NCBI GenBank assembly: GCA_028875175.1 | Contig: JAPPFO010000042.1 | Coordinates: 18,441-34,252 of the forward strand | Length of the DNA: 15,812 nucleotides | Reading direction: 5' to 3' | DNA from: Chloroflexota bacterium | Lineage (GTDB): Bacteria > Chloroflexota > UBA11872 | In this document: in pieces, positions 7,753-14,729 of the stretch | Layout: each line of letters starts with the position of its first letter | Position numbering within the stretch: position 1 is the stretch's first letter | Notes under the pieces: generated by a model | Database searches by the model: none | What the model was told of the DNA's origin: nothing | The model's input: the letters and a program-made list of their open reading frames with translations, nothing else | Translations under genes and position numbers: made by a program

Positions 7753-8895
7753 ATGCAAATCACCAAAGTCGAACCGCTGTTCCTGGACCAATACCTGCTG
7801 GTGCAGGTGCATACGGACAACGGGCTGGTCGGCCTGGGCGAGTCCGGTTCCTGGGGTTTCCTGGAAGCCTCCGCCGCCGCCATCGAGAAAATGGGCCGCT
7901 ATCTGATTGGCGAGGACCCGCTGCGGATCGAGCACCACTGGCAGTACATGTACCGCTGGAGCCACTTCCGCGGCGCCGCGGTCATGGGCGCACTCAGCGC
8001 CATCGACATCGCGCTCTGGGACATAGCCGGCAAGTATTTTGAGGTGCCCGTCTATCAGCTGCTCGGCGGCCACGTGCGCGACCGCTGCCGCGTCTATTAC
8101 CACGTTCTCGGCGACACCCGCGAAGCCCTCGTGCAGGGTGTGGCCAACGCGCGCAAGGAAGGCTATACCGCCGTCGGCCACCTCTCACCGTTCCTGGACG
8201 AAGAACGCGATGTCGTCTACTTCAAGACGCATGTCGACAAGATCGAAGACGCCACCGAAGCCGTGCGGCTCTACCGGGAAGCCGCCGGCAATGAGGTGGA
8301 CCTCTGCGTCGAAATCCACCGTCGCATGACCCCCACCGAGGCCGTCCAGCTGGGCCGCGCCATAGAGAAATACACCCCGTACTTCTTTGAGGACCCCGTC
8401 ACGCCCGACAACCTGGACGAGATGGCCTACGTGGCCTCCAAGATCAATATCCCCATCGCCACCGGCGAACGCTTCAGCTCCATCTGGGAGTTCGACATGT
8501 GCCTTCGCCGCGACGCCGTGCAGTACGTGCGCCCCGACGTGTGCATGGTCGGCGGCATTACGGGCAGCAAAAAGGTCGCCGCCCTGGCCGAGGCCCGGCA
8601 TGTGGGCGTCGTCCCACACAACCCGCTCAGCCCGGTCAGCACGGCCGCTTGCCTCCAGGTAGCCGCCGCGGTGCCCAACTTCGCGCTGCAGGAGCTACCG
8701 CTCGGCGAGACGGTGCCGCCCAAGAGCGCCATGGTGGAGGGCATCCACCCGCACGACGGCGAGGGCTACATCCGCCTCACCGACCGCCCCGGCATCGGCG
8801 TCACCCTCAAACCCGACGCCGCCCAGAACGCCCCCTACAAGCCGCGAGAAATCCACACTCGGCTGGGCGCCGACGGGGCGGTGGTGGATCAGTAG
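7753..8895 (+). CDS. Mandelate racemase/muconate lactonizing enzyme family sugar-acid dehydratase (galactonate dehydratase-like)
   Basis: A 380-residue enolase-superfamily protein, most like the D-galactonate/D-mannonate dehydratase branch, which removes water from an aldonic acid to give a 2-keto-3-deoxy acid. The capping domain covers about residues 1-110 and the barrel the rest. Apparent metal ligands are Glu187 (CVEIHRR), Glu213 (FFEDP) and Glu239 (ATGER). Candidate catalytic histidines are His189 and His289 (VVPHNPLSP). The spacing matches what I recall of E. coli D-galactonate dehydratase (Asp183, Glu209, Glu235, His185, His285), shifted by four, with Asp replaced by Glu at the first ligand. 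GGITGSKKVAALAEA and AACLQVAAAVPN also fit. ATG 7753 has GGAG five bases upstream. It ends 12 nt before the convergent aldo/keto reductase stop. The exact sugar acid is uncertain. Confidence 0.88.
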   Translation: MQITKVEPLFLDQYLLVQVHTDNGLVGLGESGSWGFLEASAAAIEKMGRYLIGEDPLRIEHHWQYMYRWSHFRGAAVMGALSAIDIALWDIAGKYFEVPVYQLLGGHVRDRCRVYYHVLGDTREALVQGVANARKEGYTAVGHLSPFLDEERDVVYFKTHVDKIEDATEAVRLYREAAGNEVDLCVEIHRRMTPTEAVQLGRAIEKYTPYFFEDPVTPDNLDEMAYVASKINIPIATGERFSSIWEFDMCLRRDAVQYVRPDVCMVGGITGSKKVAALAEARHVGVVPHNPLSPVSTAACLQVAAAVPNFALQELPLGETVPPKSAMVEGIHPHDGEGYIRLTDRPGIGVTLKPDAAQNAPYKPREIHTRLGADGAVVDQ

Positions 8896-8907
8896 GTTGG
8901 CCGCGGC

Positions 8908-9840
8908 CTAACCCGCCCGCTCCTCCAATTCCGCCACCCGCTCCAGCGCCTCGGCCCAGATATCGGCCGGGATGGCTGAGGTGGCCTCGCGGACGTTGGT
9001 CTCCATCTCGTAGGCCGAGGCCGCGCCGGTCAGGACCACGTCGATGTCCTCGTTGGCCAGCACGAACCGCATGTTCAGGTGGCGCAGGTCCACCTGCCGT
9101 TCGCGGCACCAGGCCCACCAGTCGCAGGCGGCCTGGATGTCTTCCGGCGGGTACAGGTCGGTCAGGTTGGGCCGGACCTTTAGCGCGATCATCGGGTCGC
9201 CGTGAGCCAGCAGCCCCTGCAGCTGCGGCGAGCCCAGGATCACGCCCACGCCGTTGGCCTTGGCGTGGCGGATCAGCGGCGCGGCTGTCCGGCGGACCAG
9301 GCTGTAGTCGGCGTACGTCAGGATCGCGTCAACCCGGCCCGCATCGATGGCCTGGCGGTGGAAGTCCAGGTCGCGCACGCCCAGCCCGATCGCTTCCAGC
9401 CGGCCCTCGTCTCGCAGCGCCGCCAGCGTGTCGAAGCCGTCGCCGGCCGCGAATACCGGCTCCATCGTGGGCGGGTCGTGGATCAGCACCAGGTCCAGTT
9501 TCTGGCGACCCAGCAGCCGCGAACTGTCGTCCAGCGACCAGCGCACGTCCTCGGCGGTGTAGCTGAACTGCCGGCTGGGATGCGACCCGACCTTGGTGGA
9601 GATCAGCAATTCCGGCAGGTCCATGCCCTCCATCGCCTTGCCCAGGTTTTCCTGGCTGTTGCCGTAGAGCGGCGAGGTATCCAGGCAGCGCACCCCCAGG
9701 TCGTACATGCGTTGCAACGTGGCGCGCACCTCGGGAATGGTGATGGCGTGCACCATCCCGCCCATGTGCGCGGCCCCCAGGGCCAGGCGGGTTGGATACA
9801 GGTTGGTCCGGCCCAGGCGGCGCCGTTCCAGCGCGCTCAC
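8908..9840 (-). CDS. Aldo/keto reductase family oxidoreductase
   Basis: A 310-residue NAD(P)-dependent aldo/keto reductase with a TIM-barrel fold. The catalytic tetrad is visible: Asp54 and Tyr59 in LDTSPLYGNS, Lys83 in ISTKVG and His121 in LVLIHDP. The opening LGRTNLYPTRLALGAAHMG and the DTSPLYG motif resemble the L-fucose/D-threo-aldose 1-dehydrogenase group, which oxidises aldoses to lactones, so sugar dehydrogenation is as likely as carbonyl reduction. The start is GTG 9840, right where family homology begins; no strong ribosome binding site is seen. The start lies only 4 nt after the stop of the Gfo/Idh/MocA gene at 9845-10894, so the pair forms a tight operon and translation is probably coupled. 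With the adjacent dehydratase the trio could act in one sugar-acid route. Confidence 0.88.
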   Translation of the reverse strand: MSALERRRLGRTNLYPTRLALGAAHMGGMVHAITIPEVRATLQRMYDLGVRCLDTSPLYGNSQENLGKAMEGMDLPELLISTKVGSHPSRQFSYTAEDVRWSLDDSSRLLGRQKLDLVLIHDPPTMEPVFAAGDGFDTLAALRDEGRLEAIGLGVRDLDFHRQAIDAGRVDAILTYADYSLVRRTAAPLIRHAKANGVGVILGSPQLQGLLAHGDPMIALKVRPNLTDLYPPEDIQAACDWWAWCRERQVDLRHLNMRFVLANEDIDVVLTGAASAYEMETNVREATSAIPADIWAEALERVAELEERAG

Positions 9841-9844
9841 GCCA

Positions 9845-10894
9845 CTACACCCAGCCGTGCTGGATCTGCACGGGCTCGCCCGTGGCCTGGCTGGACCACT
9901 CCTCGCCCGACTCCAGCACGACCTCGCTGCGCGTGATCTCCGAGGTCTCCGCGGCCAGCAGAATCTCCTGGATGTGACGCCCGTATTCGCCGGGCACCGG
10001 GCTCTCGATGTCCTGCTCGATCGCCTCGGCGAACCGCCCCCACTCCAGCCGCATGTTCTGTGGCCAGTAGTCGTACTCCACTTCCTCCCAGCTGTTGTTC
10101 TTGCCGATCCAGAGGCCGCGGCCGGAGGCGCTGTGCGCGAACTTCAGGCCGCCGTTGGCGCAGATCACGTGCGTATCGTGCATCGGTCCCCCGTCGGCAA
10201 AGCCCACCGACACCGCCACTCCCGCCAGCCCGTTCTTGTAGCGGATGAAGGCCGTGGCCGAATCGTCGCCGGCCTGGTAGTGCGCCCGCGTGCCGATCGA
10301 GGCCGACACCGACGTGGCCTGCGAGCCCATGAACCACGTCACCCGGTCCACCACGTGCACCCCGTTGCTCAGCCACATGCCCCCGCCGTGATAGCGGCTG
10401 CGGTACTGCGGCCGGCGGCTGGCGTGGTTCCAGTTCTTGGACATGTAGCTCACGATGGTGATCAGGGGCCCCAGTTCGCCCGAGTCCAGGATCTCCTTGG
10501 CCTTGATGTTCACGGGCAGGAAGTGGTTGGTTAGCCCCACCATCAGCTTCACGCCGTTGGCGCGGGCGGCCGCGATCATCTCGTCGCACTCCTCCAGCGT
10601 CAGCGCCATCGGCTTCTCCACCAGCACGTGCTTGCCCGCGTTCAGCGCGTCCACGCTCAGCCGGTGGTGCAGGTGGTGTCCGAGCACCACGCCTACGGCG
10701 TCGATGTCGGGGTCCTCCAGCAGTTCCGTGTGCGACGCGTAGCCCTTCGGCACGTCGTACGTATCCATGTACTCGGCGCGCGTCGCCTCGATCAGGTCGG
10801 CGCAGGCCACGATCTCAACGTCGTCCAACTCCGCGATGCCCTGGGCGTGAGAACGGGCGATGCCGCCCAGACCGATCATTCCAACTCGCAACAT
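9845..10894 (-). CDS. Gfo/Idh/MocA family oxidoreductase
   Basis: A 349-residue NAD(P)-dependent sugar/inositol-type oxidoreductase with the most canonical motifs of the three in this window. The Rossmann loop is MIGLGGIARSH (GLGGIA at 8-13), the signature is VEKPMAL (Glu93, Lys94, Pro95) and the active-site helix reads NGVHVVD (His180, Asp183). The C-terminal alpha/beta domain includes DTHVICANGGLKFA. ATG 10894 was chosen because the Rossmann strand begins at once and GAGGT lies about 11 nt upstream; a TTG at 10918 would add eight residues. It is the first gene of a two-gene reverse operon with the aldo/keto reductase (4-nt gap). The substrate is unknown, though operon context suggests the same sugar as the aldo/keto reductase. 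Confidence 0.92.
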   Translation of the reverse strand: MLRVGMIGLGGIARSHAQGIAELDDVEIVACADLIEATRAEYMDTYDVPKGYASHTELLEDPDIDAVGVVLGHHLHHRLSVDALNAGKHVLVEKPMALTLEECDEMIAAARANGVKLMVGLTNHFLPVNIKAKEILDSGELGPLITIVSYMSKNWNHASRRPQYRSRYHGGGMWLSNGVHVVDRVTWFMGSQATSVSASIGTRAHYQAGDDSATAFIRYKNGLAGVAVSVGFADGGPMHDTHVICANGGLKFAHSASGRGLWIGKNNSWEEVEYDYWPQNMRLEWGRFAEAIEQDIESPVPGEYGRHIQEILLAAETSEITRSEVVLESGEEWSSQATGEPVQIQHGWV

Positions 10895-11164
10895 CGTGCC
10901 GGGTACCTCGACGAGCAACCATGCGGACCGTGCCAGCCGGGCGTGCGGGCGTCAATTCCAGGCGCGGAAGACCCCGGCGGCATTGAGGCGGGTGGCCGAA
11001 AGCAGCGGTCCCTCAGCGGCCAAAGCTATGATGGAGGTGCGCGTCAAGCGGCCCAGCCGTGCCAAGGGTGGGGCGCGCTTGGTACCGACGCGGTAGCGAC
11101 CCGGAACCAGGGTCAAGCCGCCGAGATGCCGGAAAGTCCTCCGGCATGCCAGGGAGTCAGTGAC
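10895..11164. other. Intergenic region between divergent genes
   Basis: About 270 bases separate the reverse Gfo/Idh/MocA start from the forward coiled-coil gene. No persuasive promoter, hairpin or small gene is visible, although promoters for both directions should lie here. The forward reading frame stays open through it but has no coding-like composition before 11126. Confidence 0.5.
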
Positions 11165-11635
11165 GTGGCAGTTGACGCGCACCCAATCACACAGGATGAA
11201 CTTCGGTTCGAGCTCGGCCGCACACAGGACGAGTTCCGTGCTGAGGAAGGCCGGACGCGGGACGAGTTCCGGGCTGAATTGAGCCGGACGCGGGACGAGT
11301 TCCGGGCTGAGATGAGCCAGACGCGGCACGAACTCCGGGCTGAGATGAGCCAGACGCGGGATGAACTCCGGGCTGAGATGAGCCAGACGCGGGACGATCT
11401 CCAGGCTGAGATGAGCCACACGCGGGAAGAACTCCGTGCCGAGATGAGCCAGACGCGCGATGACTTCCGCGTCGAAATGAACCTGCTACGCACGGAGATC
11501 GTGACCCACTACGCCACCAAGGCGGACCTGCACTCGCTAGAGTCGCGCCTGGTCAGGTGGATGATCGGCTTGATGATCGGCTCGGTGGGCACCGCCGTCG
11601 CCATCGCCGTGGCCGCAGATCGGCTGTGGAGTTGA
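11165..11635 (+). CDS. Hendecad-repeat coiled-coil protein with C-terminal membrane anchor
   Basis: A 156-residue protein made of a short N-terminus, nine tandem 11-residue repeats (consensus TRDELRAEMSQ, residues 9-107), a linker with YATKADLHSLESRL and one C-terminal hydrophobic helix (about 133-153, starting MIGLMIGSVG). The repeats are strongly charged and helical, so a long coiled coil with 11-residue (hendecad) periodicity is expected. The C-terminal part resembles the widespread small bacterial proteins of DUF1640/CCDC90-like type (ATKADL followed by a tail anchor). The start is taken as GTG 11165 because AGGGAG (11151-11156) lies 8 nt upstream; the ATG at 11126 would add 13 residues with a weaker site. 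Function is unknown; a membrane-tethered spacer or scaffold is inference. Confidence 0.72.
   Translation: MAVDAHPITQDELRFELGRTQDEFRAEEGRTRDEFRAELSRTRDEFRAEMSQTRHELRAEMSQTRDELRAEMSQTRDDLQAEMSHTREELRAEMSQTRDDFRVEMNLLRTEIVTHYATKADLHSLESRLVRWMIGLMIGSVGTAVAIAVAADRLWS
11189..11485 (+). repeat. Nine tandem 33-bp repeats within the coiled-coil gene
   Basis: Nine in-frame 33-bp units start at 11189, 11222, 11255, 11288, 11321, 11354, 11387, 11420 and 11453. The inner units (third to sixth) are nearly identical in DNA, for example GACGAGTTCCGGGCTGA, while the first, second and last have diverged. That is the usual mark of expansion by slippage or unequal crossover in the centre of an array. Copy number probably varies between strains. 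Confidence 0.9.
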
Positions 11636-11771
11636 GTCCCGGCTGAGCGCGGCGGTCGCGTCGGTCGGCCTCTGGGGCCGGGCTCGGTGCTCCCTCGCCC
11701 AGGTCGGCCCCGCCAGTCCGTCTCACCTGTGAATGCGGGTACTATTGGCGACTGGCTGGTGGACTCGATGC

Positions 11772-11996
11772 GTGATTTCCAGGCGTAGCGTGGTTCGTCT
11801 TGCGCCGCTGGTGCTGGTCGCCCTGGGAGCGGGGGCGGGCTCTGCCTGCGCCGGCTCGGATGCCGATGCCCCGGGCCAGTTCAGCTTCCCCAGGGTTCGC
11901 GACGGGCACCAGTACTACATCTCGGAAGAAGAGCGTGCCAGGCTGCAAGAGCAGGCCGCCGCTGGCTACACTCCCACACCAACCCCCGGTAGCTAG
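11772..11996 (+). CDS. Small putative lipoprotein, paralogue of the next gene
   Basis: A 74-residue putative envelope protein. The N-terminus ISRRSVVRLAPLVLVAL is a signal peptide with a twin-arginine-like SRRSVVRL motif, and GSAC gives a lipobox-like cysteine at residue 26. The mature part is short and hydrophilic: DAPGQFSFP, then YYISEEERARLQEQ, then a Thr/Pro-rich tail. GTG 11772 was chosen because the residues from there align position by position with the downstream paralogue (both have SRRS at residues 3-6). The ATG at 11733 would add 13 residues in front of the signal. No clear ribosome binding site is seen. The gene is 18 nt from its paralogue, so the two are probably co-transcribed. 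I do not recognise a named family; function unknown. Confidence 0.65.
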   Translation: MISRRSVVRLAPLVLVALGAGAGSACAGSDADAPGQFSFPRVRDGHQYYISEEERARLQEQAAAGYTPTPTPGS

Positions 11997-12014
11997 CGAG
12001 CGGTACCGAGACCA

Positions 12015-12248
12015 ATGAAGTCGCGACGGTCCATTCTGAGGCTTGCGCCTGTTGCCCTGCTCGGGCTGCCCGCCTTGGCTGCCTGCGGCAGCCGGGTCGA
12101 CGCCCCCGGCGGCTACGCCTTCCCCAAGCAGCGCCCCAGCAGTGACGACTACATGAGCGACGAAGACCGCGAAAAGCTCCGCCAACAAGCCCTCGCCAAC
12201 CAGGCCGAACGCGAGAGCCAGCAGGCAACCCCCGCCAGCGGCGGCTAG
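12015..12248 (+). CDS. Small putative lipoprotein, paralogue of the preceding gene
   Basis: A 77-residue putative lipoprotein. The signal SRRSILRLAPVALLGLPALAAC ends in a good lipobox, LAAC, with Cys24; the SRR motif is twin-arginine-like, so export may occur through Tat before lipidation. The mature part holds VDAPGGYAFPKQR, then DDYMSDEDREKLRQQ and a polar tail. It shares DAPG-x-aromatic-x-FP and the acidic S-D/E-E-D/E-R helix with the preceding gene, so the pair arose by tandem duplication. ATG 12015 is the start; no strong ribosome binding site is visible. No function can be assigned; a cell-surface or membrane-associated role is inferred from the signal alone. Confidence 0.72.
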   Translation: MKSRRSILRLAPVALLGLPALAACGSRVDAPGGYAFPKQRPSSDDYMSDEDREKLRQQALANQAERESQQATPASGG

Positions 12249-12264
12249 GCTCGTAGGATTGCGC

Positions 12265-12286
12265 ACACCGCTCGCGACGGCGGTGT
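12265..12286 (+). terminator. Small hairpin after the lipoprotein pair
   Basis: ACACCGC (12265-12271) and GCGGTGT (12280-12286) form a 7-bp stem with an 8-base loop, 16 nt after the second lipoprotein stop. There is no clear U tract, and the SDR gene starts only 20 nt later. It could be a weak terminator or an element in the SDR leader. Confidence 0.3.
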
Positions 12287-12306
12287 CTCTGGTCTGAGGT
12301 TGGCAG

Positions 12307-13077
12307 ATGGGTGTCCTGGATCAATTCAGTCTGGCCGGCCGAACCGCCCTGGTTACCGGCGGCGGGACCGGAATCGGCAAGGCGCTGGCGGTTGGGTTTG
12401 CGGAGGCTGGTGCCGACGTGGTGGTTTGCGGCCGAACGCAGGCGACCCTGGACGACGCGGCCGCCGCTATCGAGGCCACGGGCCGGCGCGCGCTGGCGCT
12501 GACCGCCGACGTCACAAAGGCGGACGAGGTCAACCGGTTGATCGACCGGATCGTGAGCGCCTGAGGCCGGCTGGATATCGCCTGCAACAACGCCGGCGTC
12601 AACAACTGGGTGGACGCGGCGGGTATGTCGGAAGAGGACTGGGACTGGATCTACGACACCAACGTCAAGGGCGCGTTTCTATGCTCGCAGGCCGAGGCCC
12701 GCGTGATGATTGCCGCCGGCCGCGGCTCGATCATCAACCTGGCGTCGATCTCCGCCATCATCACCAACCGGCCGCAGCCGCAGTCGCACTACAACTCGTC
12801 GAAGGCTGCGCTGGTGCAGTTGAGCAAGTCGTTAGCCGCCGAGTGGGCGCCGCACGGCGTGCGGGCGAACTCGCTGAGTCCCGGGTACACCCGCACCGAG
12901 ATGGCCGACGCCCCCCGCACCCGCGAGGCCCAGCCGATCTGGAATCGCGACACCCCCCTGGGCCGCATGGCCGAGGTCGAGGAACTGCAAGGCGCCGCCG
13001 TCTTCCTGGCCTCCGACGCCTCCTCCTACGTCACCGGCCACGACCTGATCGTCGACGGCGGCTTCACCGTCTGGTAG
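12307..13077 (+). pseudogene. Short-chain dehydrogenase/reductase interrupted by in-frame TGA at 12562-12564
   Basis: Read through one stop, this gives 256 codons of a classical SDR, the usual length for the family, which reduces or oxidises a carbonyl/hydroxyl with NAD(P). Visible motifs are the cofactor loop TGGGTGIG (17-24), NNAG (94-97), Asn119 in DTNVKG, Ser149, and Tyr162/Lys166 in HYNSSK; the C-terminus DLIVDGGFTVW is typical. Codon 86 is TGA, just before GRLDIACNNAG, where relatives often have an aromatic residue; TGG to TGA would explain it with one transition. The frame is otherwise intact. Each piece lacks half of the fold, so no activity is expected without readthrough or correction. 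ATG 12307 has GAGGT six bases upstream. Pseudogene, polymorphism and sequencing error remain open. Confidence 0.87.
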
Positions 13078-13093
13078 GTCGGGGTTTGCGGAG

Positions 13094-14248
13094 TCACGCC
13101 CGGCGCAGAGCCTGGCCCCGCCGGTACGTCGCAACCCGCCACAGCCACTCCGCCGGACCGAAGCGGAACCGCTGCATCCAGGTCTGTGACCACCAGAGCT
13201 GCAGCGACCACACGGCCAGGACGAAAAGCAGAATGCCGGCGCGATTGACGGGCGCGGCTTCTAGGACTGTTGTAAGGACTAGCACTCCCAGCACCGTCTG
13301 CGTCAGGTAGTTGGTGAGGGCCATGCGGCCCACGGCGCGGAAGCGCTGTTTCAGGGCGCGGTCCGGGCCTCGATTCCAGAGCACGATCAGGCTCATATAG
13401 CCCAGCGAAGCCGGAATCGTGCCGAGGGTATTGGGGATCTGCCCGATGAACGCCACGTCCCTCGAATAGTCGCCTAGCGCCGTGATCGGGACGCCGACCG
13501 CGGCGAGCGTCAGGCCGGCGCCAATCCCAACGCCGGCCACCAATCGGTACGTCCTGGCCGACCAGTCTCCCTGCATGAATCCCAGGCGGTACAGCCCGGC
13601 GCCCATCAGGATCAGGCCCAGGCCGCGCAGAAAGTAGCCCGTGAGCGAGAGTCCCAGCACGGCGCCGTTGAGACCGGCGAAATCGACGTCGTCTCCCCGG
13701 GAGGGCGTCCAAACGCCGCTGAGCGCGACGTCGGTTGCGTTGGTGACGGCTTGCATTACGAGCAGCACCGGAGCGGAAAGCAGAAAGACGCCGGTCCCAA
13801 CCGCGATCAGCCACGGACCCGGGAGCTTCCGCAAGGCGATGAGGAACAGGGCCGACACGGCATAGACGATCAGCACGTCGCCTTCCCACAGCACGCTGTG
13901 CAGGATGCCGATGCCCAGCAGCAGCGCATTCCGCCAGAGATTCAGCCGGACGGGCCGCCCGCCCCTGGCCTCGGCCCGCTCGATGAACAGCAGGATCCCG
14001 GCGCCAAAGAGCAGCGAAAACAGCCCCATGAACTTCTGGTCGACGAAGACTTCGCCGCCGATGCCCACCGCCCAGTCCAGCCAGGACTCCGAACCGCCCG
14101 CGCTCAGGTTGAGATAGGGCACGCGTCCGAACTTGAAGTGCACGGCGTTCATCAGCAGGATCCCCAGCACCGCCACGCCTCGCACCAGGTCCAGGCTGGT
14201 AATGCGCGACGACTCCGCGACAGGCCCCGCGCTGGACTCCGGTTTCAC
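13094..14248 (-). CDS. DUF418 (YeiB-like) multi-pass membrane protein
   Basis: A 384-residue integral membrane protein with about eight to ten hydrophobic segments. The N-terminus RITSLDLVRGVAVLGILLMN and the C-terminal pair GRMALTNYLTQ and FGPAEWLWR are hallmarks of the DUF418/YeiB family, which shares its N-terminal part with acyltransferase-like membrane proteins. The biochemical function of the family is not firmly established; transport or membrane acyl transfer have been suggested. The start is GTG 14248, preceded by a GAAGAGG about 11 nt upstream; family homology begins about 16 residues in. It is the second gene of a reverse operon, 40 nt after the DUF5069 gene, and its stop is 16 nt from the convergent SDR stop, with no obvious hairpin between them. 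Confidence 0.9.
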   Translation of the reverse strand: MKPESSAGPVAESSRITSLDLVRGVAVLGILLMNAVHFKFGRVPYLNLSAGGSESWLDWAVGIGGEVFVDQKFMGLFSLLFGAGILLFIERAEARGGRPVRLNLWRNALLLGIGILHSVLWEGDVLIVYAVSALFLIALRKLPGPWLIAVGTGVFLLSAPVLLVMQAVTNATDVALSGVWTPSRGDDVDFAGLNGAVLGLSLTGYFLRGLGLILMGAGLYRLGFMQGDWSARTYRLVAGVGIGAGLTLAAVGVPITALGDYSRDVAFIGQIPNTLGTIPASLGYMSLIVLWNRGPDRALKQRFRAVGRMALTNYLTQTVLGVLVLTTVLEAAPVNRAGILLFVLAVWSLQLWWSQTWMQRFRFGPAEWLWRVATYRRGQALRRA

Positions 14249-14288
14249 GGCCTGATGGGCCTCTTCCCCGTTAGCCGTCGGTTTCCGC

Positions 14289-14729
14289 CTACTGTCGTCC
14301 GCCCAGCGGCACGTCGCGGCCTTCGTCGAGGTCCAGGCGGTCGAACTGGCGGCTGACGTCGGTGCGGTGGGACTGGCCGATGTCGGCCATGAACTGCCAG
14401 AAGCGCTCGCGGGCCGCGTCGTCGTCGGGGGTCCGCGTCATCATCTCGTGATTGAACGCCATGATCTCGGTGGCGGAGCGGGGCCGCATCCGAGCCTTGA
14501 CCCAGGCCCAGACCTCCTCGTCGCTGTCGCGCGCGGCCACGGCGTCGACGAAGTCCTGCGGCTCGATCCCCAGGAACTCCAGCAGCATTCCGGAAAAGAA
14601 GGTGCGCGAGATGTAGTCCCCAAGCGCGCCGGCGATCTCGGCGCGCACCTTGTCGATGGCCCGCGGCAAAAACACGATCCCGTGCATCGATTCGTACGGA
14701 CTGCGCGGTACCCCATTCACCAGATCCAT
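14289..14729 (-). CDS. DUF5069 domain-containing protein
   Basis: A 146-residue soluble protein. It opens with MDLVNGVPRSPYESMHGIVF, close to what I recall as the DUF5069 signature (GxPRSPYD...GIVFLPR), followed by AIDKVRAEIAGALGDY, FLGIEPQDF and DEEVWAWV. The family is uncharacterised; no catalytic motif is evident. ATG 14729 was chosen because a strong GGAGGGAG site lies 7 nt upstream and the family motif starts there; an upstream in-frame start at 14783 would add 18 residues. It leads a reverse operon with the DUF418 membrane protein. It is divergent from the antitoxin gene at 15002. Confidence 0.83.
   Translation of the reverse strand: MDLVNGVPRSPYESMHGIVFLPRAIDKVRAEIAGALGDYISRTFFSGMLLEFLGIEPQDFVDAVAARDSDEEVWAWVKARMRPRSATEIMAFNHEMMTRTPDDDAARERFWQFMADIGQSHRTDVSRQFDRLDLDEGRDVPLGGRQ

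Noticed and set aside
10628..11164. Long N-terminal extension of the coiled-coil protein
   Set aside because: The upstream frame is antisense to the Gfo/Idh/MocA gene, has no coding-like composition, and a strong ribosome binding site precedes GTG 11165.
10952..11419. Reverse-strand proline-rich repeat protein
   Set aside because: It is a mirror of the forward tandem repeat; the forward frame has a ribosome binding site, coiled-coil composition and a membrane anchor.
11189..11485. CRISPR-like array from the 33-bp periodicity
   Set aside because: The units are directly adjacent with no unique spacers and keep one open reading frame, so they are coding tandem repeats.
4567..12564. Genetic-code reassignment, selenocysteine or pyrrolysine at the two internal stops
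   Set aside because: TAG and TGA both end several intact genes here (for example TGA for the M20 and GNAT genes, TAG for the MDR and DUF5069 genes). The internal TGA is not at a cysteine-like redox position, and I saw no SECIS-like hairpin after it.
12610..13077. Independent 155-residue gene in the SDR
   Set aside because: It begins in the middle of the SDR fold right after NNAG, at a GTG without a ribosome binding site; it is the second part of the interrupted gene.
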